Positions 18,061-26,418 of a stretch of DNA of 64,000 nt are shown here, piece after piece; within the stretch, counting starts at the first letter, position 1, and each line of letters starts with the position of its first letter. The DNA comes from CAUZJF01 sp965248605. GTDB taxonomy: Bacteria > Chloroflexota > Dehalococcoidia > Lucifugimonadales > CAUZJF01. The position numbers and the translations under genes are program-made. The DNA lies in assembly GCA_965248605.1 (NCBI GenBank), contig CBDFJV010000007.1, forward strand, positions 310,001 to 374,000. Direction: 5' to 3'. A model generated the notes under the pieces. It searched no databases, was not told the DNA's origin, and saw only the letters and a program-made list of their open reading frames with translations.

Positions 18061-18330
18061 CTATTCTTCGTCCTCCCCGGAGGCCTCGACTGGCGTTGGA
18101 TTCCTTGCCGGTGCTCCCGCGCTCTTGATCGCGCTGTCGACTATCTCCGCAACCGCCGCAGACGTCTCAGGCACCTCCGCGTCGGATGCGTCGATCGTGA
18201 CCATCGGAGGGTCATATGCTCTGTCAGCGTTGTCAAGCAACCAAGACGCGAATTGCCGATGCTTCTCTACGAACTCGTCGGTCGTTTTTCGAAAAGCTGG
18301 CCGTACTCCTATGCCGCGTCTTGGTGCCGT
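18061..18330 (-). pseudogene. Possible gene remnant immediately downstream of the DinG-like gene
   Basis: In the same frame as the helicase gene, directly after its TAG stop, 89 further codons run without a stop. They read like a protein C-terminus: FRKTTDEFVEKHRQFASWLL, then YDPPMVTIDASDAEVP, ending VEASGEDEE. The composition is protein-like and resembles the tail of a P-loop kinase-type protein, but that is an impression only. No credible start codon exists before an internal ATG that would give 47 residues. It may be the stump of a gene whose 5' part was lost, or a read-through extension. Together with 18038-18060 this fills the gap between thiD and the helicase. Confidence 0.35.
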
Positions 18331-21174
18331 CTACCGGTCGAGCCAGGAGCGGATTTCGGTTGGGAGGTCGCGGAGGAGGCAGTCCCTCTTAGTGACTGGC
18401 GGTAGCGAGTCGAGGAAGGCCGGGCCATACCTTCGCGATACGACACGCTTGTCCAGGATGGCGACGACCCCTCGGTCGGTCTTGGTGCGGATCAGGCGGC
18501 CGAAGCCCTGGCGCAACCGAAGGATGGCCTGAGGGAGGGCGTACTCACCGAAGGAGTCCTCGAAGAGCTCCGATCGGGCCTCGAAGACCGGCTCGGTCGG
18601 CACACTGAAGGGGAGACGGGCGACCAGCAGTACTCTCAGGGAATCGCCGGCGAGGTCGACCCCCTCCCAGAAGCTGGAGGTCCCGAGGATTACCGAGCTA
18701 GGGTTCTCTTTGAACCTCCGCAGGACCTGGTGAGGTGTGCCGTCGACGCCTTGGGCCAGGACGTCGAATCCCGCGGTCTGAAGGGTCCCCCGGACGGCTC
18801 CCGCGGCCGCCTGCAGCGATGCGCGGGACGTGAACAGACACATCGTTCGGCCTCCGGCGGCCTTCGTCGCGTCGACTATCGCCTGCTCCAGCGAAGTCTG
18901 GTACTTCCACGACGTGGGCTCGGGCATGTCTTGTGGAAGGCAGAGCAAAGCGGCGCGCGGGTAGTCGAAGGGCGAGCCGAGAAGGAGTTCGTCGGCGTCC
19001 TTCAACCCTGTGCGCTCACGGACGTGGTCGAAGGTGCCACCGGCGCTCAGTGTCGCGCTGGTCAGGACGACGGTGTCTCTCTGGTCGAACAGCATCTTCT
19101 CGAGCTGCTCCCCGACCTCGATGGGGGCCTTGTGGAGCACGAGATCGCCGGTTCTGCGTGCCCGGCTAACCCAGTAGATGCCGTCGGGCTGTGGGTGGGG
19201 CACGAACTCGCCCAGGTTGGCCCGCAACTCGCCGTTGACCTGGATAGCGTTGAAGGTCTCCATCAGGAGGGCTTCATAGTCGGCCAGGCCTGCCTCTTCG
19301 AGCCCCTCCAGGGCCGTCGTCAGCTCGGTGAGCTCTCGATGTAGCTCGGCAAGCGTCAGGTCGACGTTCTCCCACTGGATCTCAAGCTGAGACCACGCGG
19401 GCTGGCTTCTGGCCCCCGAGGTGATGCGCGTCTCCTGGGACTCCAATGCGTCTTTCAGGAGTCCCGTCAGCACACCAAACATCTCGGCAACGCTCTGGCG
19501 GACGTCCGGAAGCCGGGCCATGATCCTTGCCGCGACCTCTTCCATGGTGCGCCGACGCGTTTCGGCCGCGGTCGAGCCCCGGAAGGCAGCCGCCATGCGG
19601 TTGAGCAGACCGCGGTCGCCGCTCAGCGTCTCGAGGTGGTCGTCAATACGGAGTTGGCTCAACTCGAAGCCGAGGTGCTTCGTCGCCACTTCTTCGAGGT
19701 GCTGCGCCTCGTCGATGATCAGCACGTCGTGGTCCGGGATCAGGGCCCTGCCGGCCGTCAGGTCCGTCATCAGCAGAGCGTGGTTGACGACGACGATGTG
19801 AGACGCGGCAGCCCTTTCTCGCGCGGCCCGGAGGAAGCAGACGCCGTTCATCCCCGTGCAGTCGAGCGCGCCCTGCGCCGAGACACGGTCCCATGGAGCG
19901 GCCGCCTTGGGATGACCCAGGTTCAGCTCGCTCCGGTCGCCGGCGGGAGTCGTGCGCAGCCACACAAGCACCTTTGACAGCAGCCGCGCCTCGTCTTCGG
20001 ACACGTTGTCGCTCGATCGGAGGAGCGACCAGCGCTTGAGGCAGGCGTAGTTGGCGCGGCCTTTCAGCTGGGTGCAGCGGAGCTCGTCCGACGAGCCGTC
20101 TTCCAAGAGGTCGAGCGCGTTGACGAGGTTCGGGATGTCTTTGCCGAGCAGCTGCTCTTGCAGGTTGATGGTGTTGGTCGAGACCACGACACGTTTTTTG
20201 TTGGCGGCGGCGTAGAGCGCCGCCGGGAGAAGGTAGGCCAGCGACTTGCCGACGCCCGTGCCGGCCTCGACGATGAGCCGCTTGTTGCCGTTGATGGCGT
20301 CGGCCACGGCCCTAGCCATCGCGATCTGCTCGGGCCGCTCCTCGAACGCATCGACGGCGTTGGACACGGCGCCGCCGGCCTGAAGGAGGGCCACGACCTG
20401 ATCGGCGTCGACTTTGCGCTCGGTCCGGTTCGCCCGCAATGCCTTGTTGCCGTGGAGGCGCTCCCGCAGTGCCCGAGGGTCGAAGCCCGTGACCCCGACG
20501 TTGTAGGCCGGCTGGTCCCCATCGGCCGCCTGCGTCGGAGGCTGGTTACCCAGGCGTCTCAGCAGATACGACAGGACCCAGGACGACCGGGAGGCCAGTC
20601 GCTCCATCTCTGCCAGGGTGAAAACGTCGAGCTTCGATGCCATCTCGACGAGCTTCAGGAACACCTGTCCGGTGACCTTGGCATCCTCGAACGCGCGGTG
20701 AGGGCTGGGATGGTCTATGCCCAGCGTGGTCGCGAGCTTGGCCAGGGAGTACTCGCGGCTCTCAGGCATAAAGACGTAGGCAAGGTCCCACGTATCGCAC
20801 ACGGGGTTCGAGAGCCTCAAGCCGCCGCTGGTCAAGAAGCCGAGATCGAAGGCTAGGTTGTGGCCCACTACTGGCGCGGCCCCCAGGAACGGCACAAGGT
20901 CGCGGGCGACCTGGGAGAAGGGTGGCGCTGAGTCGACGTCGGACTGGCTGATGCCGGTGTATCGGCTAGTGAAGTCGTCGAGGGCCCTGTGGGGGTTTAC
21001 GAAGGACCGGAAGTTCTCGATGGTCTCATCCCGACGGAACTTCACCGCCCCGACCTCGATGACGTCGTCGTCCTCGGACGAGAGGCCCGTCGTTTCGAGG
21101 TCCAGGGCGACCCACACGTCATCTAGAGGCGAGGCGGTTTGTGGGAAGAGGGTTAGTTCAGGTTGGACGACCAT
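18331..21174 (-). CDS. dinG: DnaQ-exonuclease / DinG-type superfamily 2 helicase fusion
   Basis: A 947-residue protein has an N-terminal DEDD 3'-5' exonuclease domain (VALDLETTGLSSEDDDVIEVG; HNLAFDLGFL; HRAFEDAKVT, about residues 20-180). An XPD/DinG-like helicase follows. Walker A is VEAGTGVGKSLAYLLPA, the DEAH box is IIDEAQHLEEVA, and motif VI is LRQGFGRLIRTKTDRG. Cysteines in KGRANYACLKRW and DCTGMNGVCFLRAARERA sit where the Fe-S cluster lies in DinG, but only three are obvious there. This architecture is the Firmicutes/Chloroflexi DinG type. ATG 21174 is preceded by a GGGTGA ribosome-binding site; an upstream in-frame ATG at 21207 lies in a repeat. Confidence 0.92.
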   Translation of the reverse strand: MVVQPELTLFPQTASPLDDVWVALDLETTGLSSEDDDVIEVGAVKFRRDETIENFRSFVNPHRALDDFTSRYTGISQSDVDSAPPFSQVARDLVPFLGAAPVVGHNLAFDLGFLTSGGLRLSNPVCDTWDLAYVFMPESREYSLAKLATTLGIDHPSPHRAFEDAKVTGQVFLKLVEMASKLDVFTLAEMERLASRSSWVLSYLLRRLGNQPPTQAADGDQPAYNVGVTGFDPRALRERLHGNKALRANRTERKVDADQVVALLQAGGAVSNAVDAFEERPEQIAMARAVADAINGNKRLIVEAGTGVGKSLAYLLPAALYAAANKKRVVVSTNTINLQEQLLGKDIPNLVNALDLLEDGSSDELRCTQLKGRANYACLKRWSLLRSSDNVSEDEARLLSKVLVWLRTTPAGDRSELNLGHPKAAAPWDRVSAQGALDCTGMNGVCFLRAARERAAASHIVVVNHALLMTDLTAGRALIPDHDVLIIDEAQHLEEVATKHLGFELSQLRIDDHLETLSGDRGLLNRMAAAFRGSTAAETRRRTMEEVAARIMARLPDVRQSVAEMFGVLTGLLKDALESQETRITSGARSQPAWSQLEIQWENVDLTLAELHRELTELTTALEGLEEAGLADYEALLMETFNAIQVNGELRANLGEFVPHPQPDGIYWVSRARRTGDLVLHKAPIEVGEQLEKMLFDQRDTVVLTSATLSAGGTFDHVRERTGLKDADELLLGSPFDYPRAALLCLPQDMPEPTSWKYQTSLEQAIVDATKAAGGRTMCLFTSRASLQAAAGAVRGTLQTAGFDVLAQGVDGTPHQVLRRFKENPSSVILGTSSFWEGVDLAGDSLRVLLVARLPFSVPTEPVFEARSELFEDSFGEYALPQAILRLRQGFGRLIRTKTDRGVVAILDKRVVSRRYGPAFLDSLPPVTKRDCLLRDLPTEIRSWLDR

Positions 21175-21186
21175 GAAGAGATCACC

Positions 21187-21219
21187 CTCACCTTGATCCT
21201 CTCCCATCGAGGGAGAGGA
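21187..21219. repeat. Intergenic hairpin repeat, CTCACC...CTCTCCC type
   Basis: CTCACC plus a CCTCTCCC-atcga-GGGAGAGG hairpin, related in form to the repeat at 3474-3516. It overlaps the region just 5' of the DinG-like start. Confidence 0.45.
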
Positions 21220-21244
21220 GTTAACGGAGCCGCGCCGCCTTTCA

Positions 21245-22057
21245 TCACTCTACGACGGCTGTGCGAAGCGCCGTAATCTCGTCCTCGGTCAACCCGGCGT
21301 CGCGGACGTAGCCCTCGATTCCCCCGTATCGCTCGTCGAGGTATTCGAGGACCGTCGCCATCGATTCGGCGGGGCTGCCCTGCCTGTACGTCTCGTATCC
21401 TTCGGCGTCGAAGGCTTCCGGCGGGGCGCCTTCATAAGGTTCGCTTATCTCGCGCTCCGCGAGGGATGCACGCCAACGGTAGTAGCTGCTTAACTCGTAG
21501 TCCTCGGTGATCGTCTCGTCGGGGACGCCGGCTATGCCCAGCAGCAGTGCTGCCATGATACCGGCGCGGTCCTTGCCGGCCTGGCAGTGAAACAGCGCAG
21601 GCAATGTGCCAGGGGCGGCGAGCGTGGACAGCGTCTCTCGAATCGCATCCTGCCTTGTATCGAGCCTCATGCAGTAGTTAGCAGCCTTGGCCGCTGGGCC
21701 TTCGAGCTCTTCCATACGCCGCAGCCAATCTTTCGCCAGCTCCGACGAGGCCGCCATCTCCTCCCGCGTCGCATCGCTGACCATCTGCTGGTGGTAGAAG
21801 GTCACGCGTGGGTAAGAGTCGAAGACGTTGCCCAAGTTCTCGATCTGACTATCGCGCCTGAGATCAATGACGGTACGCACGCCGTAATCGGCAAGCGCTG
21901 CCTGAGACTCGGCCGGCAGGCCGCCGACGTTGTCGGCCCGCAATAGAGTCTTCCAGCGAGTGGGCTTTCCGTCAGTGGTTGCGTAGCCGCCGAGGTCGCG
22001 GACGTTGATCGCGCCGTCCAGGTCGAGCCGGCGTCTGGGCTCCGGGATTTTCGTCAT
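21245..22057 (-). CDS. Tyrosine-protein phosphatase family protein
   Basis: A 270-residue member of the bacterial tyrosine/lipid phosphatase family related to Mycobacterium PtpB. INVRDLGGYATTDG lies at the N-terminus. RADNVGGLP and VIDLRRDSQIE follow. The catalytic P-loop is FHCQAGKDRAGI, with nucleophile Cys and the GKDR variant of the motif. Substrates may be phosphotyrosine or phosphoinositides. It follows a small membrane protein and an SMP-30 gene on the same strand with short gaps. Confidence 0.9.
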   Translation of the reverse strand: MTKIPEPRRRLDLDGAINVRDLGGYATTDGKPTRWKTLLRADNVGGLPAESQAALADYGVRTVIDLRRDSQIENLGNVFDSYPRVTFYHQQMVSDATREEMAASSELAKDWLRRMEELEGPAAKAANYCMRLDTRQDAIRETLSTLAAPGTLPALFHCQAGKDRAGIMAALLLGIAGVPDETITEDYELSSYYRWRASLAEREISEPYEGAPPEAFDAEGYETYRQGSPAESMATVLEYLDERYGGIEGYVRDAGLTEDEITALRTAVVE

Positions 22058-22081
22058 ACGGTAGACACCTCACCTGAGAAG

Positions 22082-22306
22082 CTAGCTGGCATCGTCGCCG
22101 CCACCACGCCCGGACCACCATGACCAGGCGACAACCACCCCGACTGTCACGATGACGACGGCACCGATTCCGACGATGGGGAGGCCGCCTCCCTCGTGGT
22201 AAGCGGCCACCGTCGATAGCAGCACCAGAAGAAAAGCGGGGACTGCCGCGTACTTCAAGTACCGTAGCTCTGCTGGTCGTTCTTGCGTACGTCTCACAAG
22301 GTCCAA
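22082..22306 (-). CDS. Small membrane protein
   Basis: A 74-residue protein with two predicted transmembrane helices (YAAVPAFLLVLLSTVAAY and IVGIGAVVIVTVGVVVAW), a charged N-terminus and a Gly/Asp tail. It is not a recognised family. It sits 16 bp after SMP-30 and 24 bp before the phosphatase gene, so it is probably in one transcript with them. Confidence 0.6.
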   Translation of the reverse strand: MDLVRRTQERPAELRYLKYAAVPAFLLVLLSTVAAYHEGGGLPIVGIGAVVIVTVGVVVAWSWWSGRGGGDDAS

Positions 22307-22322
22307 ACGATCGTTTCTCAGA

Positions 22323-23195
22323 TCATGCTCTCGGAATAGAGGTGCCCGGAGTCGTCATGCGAACACTGTAAACGGAAGTGCGGGCGGCGACGTACATCGT
22401 CCTGTTGTCCGCGTCTCCCCAGCCCATGTTCACGGCCGCCTCGGGGAAGCGGATGACTCCGGACATGTTGCCGTCAGCGTCGATCACCCATATTCCACCT
22501 GGGCCGGTGCAGTAGACGCGGCCCTCGACGTCCACCTTGACACCGTCGGGGACTCCCACGTCTCCTGGCTCACCTGGGAACTGGAAGAAGCGACGCTGGT
22601 TGGTGAGCGAGCCATCGGGCTGGACGTCGAAGGCGTCGAGATGCATGGAAGGGCGCGTGTTGACGAGATAAAGGACGCTCTCGTCGGGAGAGAGCGCCAG
22701 ACCGTTCGGGTCGACGTAGGGATACACGACTTCGTGGACCGTGCCGTCGGGAGCGATGCGGTAGACCCCGTTGTGCTCCAGGTCCTGCTCGTCCGGCTCG
22801 AAGCCTCCGGCGCCTCGATTCGTGAAGTAGAGGCTCCCGTCGGACCGCCCTACGACGTCGTTGGGCCTGTTCAGCCGCTTGTCACCGTAGTGGGTTGCTA
22901 CGGGCTTCACGTCCCCGCCGCCGAGCCACATACTGGTCACCTGTCTGGTGGTCTGTTCGCAAGCAATCACGTGCCCCTTTAGGTCGAGGGTAAGCCCAGT
23001 GGCACGGCCGGTGTCGTCTCGCTCAAGCTCCTTGTCCCGGCCTGGGACGACCTTCCATATCTGATGAGGCCCTCCGATCTCCGTGAACAACAGGTAGCCG
23101 TCTGGGTGCCAGACAGGACCCTCGGTGAACGCGAATCCCGATGCCACAAGAGGTGTGTCGAAGGACTCGACTATTTGCGAGAGGTCGTCGGCCAT
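22323..23195 (-). CDS. SMP-30/gluconolactonase family protein
   Basis: A 290-residue six-bladed propeller lactonase. The marks are GFAFTEGPVWHPDGYLLFTE (Glu metal ligand), NRPNDVVGRSDGSLYFTN (Asn/Asp ligands), DPNGLALSPDESVLY and VPDGVKVDVEGRVYCTGPGG, which cover all four calcium/zinc-site regions. The likely reaction is hydrolysis of sugar lactones. It is the first gene of a short run with the small membrane protein and phosphatase genes. Confidence 0.9.
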   Translation of the reverse strand: MADDLSQIVESFDTPLVASGFAFTEGPVWHPDGYLLFTEIGGPHQIWKVVPGRDKELERDDTGRATGLTLDLKGHVIACEQTTRQVTSMWLGGGDVKPVATHYGDKRLNRPNDVVGRSDGSLYFTNRGAGGFEPDEQDLEHNGVYRIAPDGTVHEVVYPYVDPNGLALSPDESVLYLVNTRPSMHLDAFDVQPDGSLTNQRRFFQFPGEPGDVGVPDGVKVDVEGRVYCTGPGGIWVIDADGNMSGVIRFPEAAVNMGWGDADNRTMYVAARTSVYSVRMTTPGTSIPRA

Positions 23196-23274
23196 GTGGG
23201 TCTCCGATGTCGTTATTCTGAGGTGGGCTAGTGGTCCAACATCCTAGTATTGAAGGGTTCTGAGGTTACGGCTT

Positions 23275-23300
23275 GGTAGGGGCGGGTTTGAAACCCGCCC
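23275..23300. repeat. Palindromic dispersed repeat, copy 2
   Basis: GGTAGG followed by GGGCGGGTTT-g-AAACCCGCCC. This is the inverted-orientation counterpart of the copy at 1970-1990, with changes in one arm compensated in the other. The 233-bp gap around it has no gene. Confidence 0.6.
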
Positions 23301-23428
23301 TGTCGTCGTAGCACGCCAATCTCGGCTACCCCTCATTTCAAAGATTTCGGTCTACTAGTATATTACACGAGATTGCCGCCCGAAGACGCCGCAAAACGCG
23401 GCCAACGTCGACCTCGTTGCAGCTCTCG

Positions 23429-24175
23429 CTAGATGGTGCGGATGCTGCCTCTGACATAACGCGCGTCGTCGGAGGCAAGAAACGCCATCACCGCGGCCAC
23501 CCCGTCGGGAGACGCCAGGCCGGCCATGGTCCGTCTGTATGCTTCTTCGTCGCCCGTGTTGCTCAGGGACTCCTCTGTGGCGGCTACCTTGAGAGGTGTG
23601 TCGATGCTGCCCGGCAGCACGTCGTTGACGCGGATCCCGTATTCGGACAATTGGGCTTCGAGCGTCAATGCGAGGCCGTGGACCCCTCCCTTGCTGGAGC
23701 CATAGGCATACGAGGAGCTCCCGCCGAGCACACCGCCTCCGGAGGACGCGAGAATGATGACCCCCGACTTCTGGCGCTTCATGTGCGTGGCGACGTGTTT
23801 GGCTACCAGGAACGAGCCCTTCAGGTTCACGTCGATCACCGAATCCCAATCGTCTTCGGTCACATCCGCGATATCGACATGCGCGCCTGTCAAGACCCCG
23901 GCGAGATGAAGTAACGTGTCTACGCCGTGGCCCAGCCATTCGGCCGCCTCTCCGACAGCTGCGGCTACCTCGGCCTCGGATGAGACGTCGACGTGCCAGT
24001 ATCGGGCAGCGCCGCCGGCGTCTTCAATGGTCTTCAACGTCGAGGCGGCTTCGGTGTCGTTGACGTCGAACGCCGCGACACGGGCGCCCTCCGCAGCAAC
24101 GCGGATGGCGGTCGTGCGACCGATACCGGTGGCGGCTCCTGTTACTAGAATGCGCCTGTCGTTTAGCTTGCCCAA
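23429..24175 (-). CDS. SDR family oxidoreductase
   Basis: A 248-residue classical short-chain dehydrogenase/reductase. The cofactor motif is TGAATGIGRTT near the N-terminus and an Asp after strand 2 (AAFDVND) favours NAD. HLAGVLTG stands in for the usual NNAG. The catalytic set is Ser in LASSGGG plus Tyr and Lys in SYAYGSSKGG. I chose TTG 24175 with a GGGGAGC ribosome-binding site; the frame extends upstream into the neighbouring gene without support. It is the last gene of an rsmA-HAD-ispE-membrane protein-TIM barrel-SDR run. Confidence 0.85.
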   Translation of the reverse strand: MGKLNDRRILVTGAATGIGRTTAIRVAAEGARVAAFDVNDTEAASTLKTIEDAGGAARYWHVDVSSEAEVAAAVGEAAEWLGHGVDTLLHLAGVLTGAHVDIADVTEDDWDSVIDVNLKGSFLVAKHVATHMKRQKSGVIILASSGGGVLGGSSSYAYGSSKGGVHGLALTLEAQLSEYGIRVNDVLPGSIDTPLKVAATEESLSNTGDEEAYRRTMAGLASPDGVAAVMAFLASDDARYVRGSIRTI

Positions 24176-24237
24176 TCTACGCTCCCCGCGATTGTAGAGA
24201 CACCCGGCGAGGCGTCTCTCTTCAGGTACCGAGGCGG

Positions 24238-25152
24238 TCAGGGACTGGTCCCCGGCGTGCCCCACTTGATCCCAGCGCGGCCAGCGATCCGCCGATAGCG
24301 TCGCGCCGCGACAGCGAACCGGTTCGGCGGCAAGTGCTCGATCAGCACGTGACCGTCCGGGCAGACCCGCTGCATCTCGGTCAAGAAAAGTCCGTGGTCG
24401 ATCAGGCCGGAGCCGATCTCGACCTCCTCGAACCGGACCATGAGCTGGTCGACGACGCGGAAGTCTTTCGTGTGGGCGCCAACAGTGACGTCGCCCAACA
24501 GGTCGAAGAACTCGCCGAGGAAGCGAGGCATATCGTACGCGTCGTCGAGGCTCCCGACGAAGTTGACCGGGTCCTGGTTGAATCCAACGGTCCGCGAGCT
24601 CACGGCGTCGATGAAGTCGCGCACCCGCCGGGCGGAGTACAGCGGCGAGACGGCCCCGCCTTCGACGGCAAGTGTCACTCCCTCGACTTCGGCGGTCCGG
24701 GAGATCTGCCCGACGCTGTCCACCAGCCTGTCGAACACCCGGTTCGACCGGTTATCCTGGTGAGGGAGCCACGGGCCGCCAGCGTTCAGACTGCCGGGCC
24801 TCAGGTAGGTGTTCGGCGCGCCGAGACGGGCGGTCAGCCCGCACATTCTCTTGGCGAACTCGATAGCGGCGTCGCGCTGGGCCTCGTCCGGGCTAACCAG
24901 GCCGCCGCCATAACGTCCGTTGGTCTGCCCGACCTCCAGCCCGGCTTCGGCAAACATTCGCTTCAGCCGGTCGACGTCACCTTCTTTGAGCTCGGTTGGG
25001 TCGTTGACGACGACGTTCAGGACCGCGAACCCATCCGAGGCCGCGACTCGCAGCCCTTCGGAGGTGATGTTTCGCCAGTCGCCGGGTATCCGCCCGGCCG
25101 CGCCAAGGAGCACCGCTGCTAGCTCCTGACTGCCAGGTGGGGTAGAAGCCAA
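24238..25152 (-). CDS. Sugar phosphate isomerase/epimerase family (xylose isomerase-like TIM barrel)
   Basis: A 304-residue protein of the AP-endonuclease-2-like TIM-barrel family. Metal-site blocks include LAVEGGAVSPLYSARRVRDF (Glu), VGFNQDPVNFVGS (Asp), VGAHTKDFRVVD (His, Asp) and VLIEHLPP (Glu). Relatives are sugar isomerases/epimerases or inositol catabolic enzymes; the substrate is unknown. It overlaps the end of the upstream membrane protein gene by 34 bp and precedes an SDR gene, suggesting a small sugar or polyol pathway. Confidence 0.82.
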   Translation of the reverse strand: MASTPPGSQELAAVLLGAAGRIPGDWRNITSEGLRVAASDGFAVLNVVVNDPTELKEGDVDRLKRMFAEAGLEVGQTNGRYGGGLVSPDEAQRDAAIEFAKRMCGLTARLGAPNTYLRPGSLNAGGPWLPHQDNRSNRVFDRLVDSVGQISRTAEVEGVTLAVEGGAVSPLYSARRVRDFIDAVSSRTVGFNQDPVNFVGSLDDAYDMPRFLGEFFDLLGDVTVGAHTKDFRVVDQLMVRFEEVEIGSGLIDHGLFLTEMQRVCPDGHVLIEHLPPNRFAVAARRYRRIAGRAGIKWGTPGTSP

Positions 25153-25538
25153 CCAAACGCGCCGACAAACACGACTCCGAGCGCGGCCAACCAGACAATC
25201 ACTCGTCGCAGAAGCATGGCGACGGGTACCGCCGCCGTCGCCGCCCCGACCAGCACGGCGATCGTGTAAGCCAGGTTCGGACTGCCAAGGCCTCCTCCGG
25301 GCGCCGCCGACTCAGTGGCCCGGTAGAGGAGGCCCAACACCACGCCGACCAGGGTCCAGACCGGGTATGCGAGGACCATCATGCCCATCATCAGTGTCAT
25401 GGGCTTGATCCGCTCCAGCAGCGCGCGATACGGTGGTGGTGGGTCGGTGGCGAGCGTGAACAGAATGACGGGCCCGACGGCAATAGAGACAGCCGCAAGC
25501 ACAAGTCCGCTGATCGCGCCTGCGATGACGTCGCTCAT
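25119..25538 (-). CDS. Four-helix membrane protein
   Basis: A 139-residue hydrophobic protein with about four transmembrane segments (AISGLVLAAVSIAVGPVILF; MMGMMVLAYPVWTLVGVVLG; LAYTIAVLVGAATAAVPVAM; VIVWLAALGVVFVGAFGWLL). Its ATG overlaps the ispE stop by ATGA, so it is translationally coupled to ispE. It is not an assigned family. The longer frame upstream is a shadow of ispE. Confidence 0.7.
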   Translation of the reverse strand: MSDVIAGAISGLVLAAVSIAVGPVILFTLATDPPPPYRALLERIKPMTLMMGMMVLAYPVWTLVGVVLGLLYRATESAAPGGGLGSPNLAYTIAVLVGAATAAVPVAMLLRRVIVWLAALGVVFVGAFGWLLPHLAVRS

Positions 25539-26410
25539 TGGCGGACGGCCTTGCCGGACTGGGTCGGGCTGACCAGGTAGGCATCCCACCCATGTCGGCA
25601 CCCCAGAATCAGACTGATGGCCGTGCCTTGTTCCTTGGTCGGCACGAGCGCGTAGAGAGATGGGCCGCTGCCCGCTAGATGTATTTCTTGGGCGCCGAGG
25701 GACTCGAACGTGCTCCAACACTCGTCCAGCCCCGGAAACGCGTCTCGGGCGACGTCGTCGAATGCGTTGAACAAGAACTGGGCTGGCACGTCGCCGCCGC
25801 CCCTGATCCGGGCCTCGAGCTTGCGAGTGAGCATACCCCGGGTGTAGTTAGCGGGTGAAAGCATCGAGTATAGAGTCCCGGTTTTTTCGGACACGTGAAT
25901 CCGGGGACTGACCACCACGAGCCATTCGAGATCGGCGGCGGGCAGCGGCCTTACACGCTCGCCGCGGCCCTGCACCATGGCCGTGCCGCTCTGCAGGAAG
26001 AATGGCACGTCCGAGCCAAGCCGCTTGGCGATGGCGTTCAGCTCGTCGGACGGGAGTCCGAGGCTCCACAGACGGTCCAGCCCTTTCAGCACGGCGGCTG
26101 CGTCGCTGCTGCCCCCGCCGAGCCCTGCCGCTACGGGTATCTGTTTTTCGAGCGTGATCCTTGCCCCGCGTCCGGAGCCGGTCGCGTCCTTGAGTGCGCT
26201 GGCGGCCTTCAGTGCCAGGTTGTCCGTCGTCTCAAGCTCAGGCCGGTCACACCTCAGGGCCACCTCATCGGCGTCCTCCAGCGTGACGGTGTCGTGGAGG
26301 TCTATCGTCTGCATGACGGACGCGATGTCGTGGTAGCCATCATCCCGCCTTCCGAGGACCTCCAACGTGAGGTTGACCTTGGCGGGCGCGGTCAGTGTGA
26401 TCGATCTCAT
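25535..26410 (-). CDS. ispE: 4-diphosphocytidyl-2-C-methyl-D-erythritol kinase
   Basis: A GHMP kinase that phosphorylates CDP-methylerythritol in the MEP isoprenoid pathway. The 291 residues carry APAKVNLTLEVLGRRDDGYHDI at the N-terminus, the ATP-binding KQIPVAAGLGGGSSDAAAVL motif, LGSDVPFFLQSGTAMVQGRGE, and the C-terminal HLAGSGPSLYALV motif. All key residues are present. The neighbours rsmA and ispE are adjacent in many bacteria. Confidence 0.96.
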   Translation of the reverse strand: MRSITLTAPAKVNLTLEVLGRRDDGYHDIASVMQTIDLHDTVTLEDADEVALRCDRPELETTDNLALKAASALKDATGSGRGARITLEKQIPVAAGLGGGSSDAAAVLKGLDRLWSLGLPSDELNAIAKRLGSDVPFFLQSGTAMVQGRGERVRPLPAADLEWLVVVSPRIHVSEKTGTLYSMLSPANYTRGMLTRKLEARIRGGGDVPAQFLFNAFDDVARDAFPGLDECWSTFESLGAQEIHLAGSGPSLYALVPTKEQGTAISLILGCRHGWDAYLVSPTQSGKAVRQ

Positions 26411-26418
26411 ATGCCGAA

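Noticed and set aside
18043..18532. Plus-strand open frames opposite the helicase 3' end
   Set aside because: No ribosome-binding sites or protein-like patterns; the minus strand carries the better signal.
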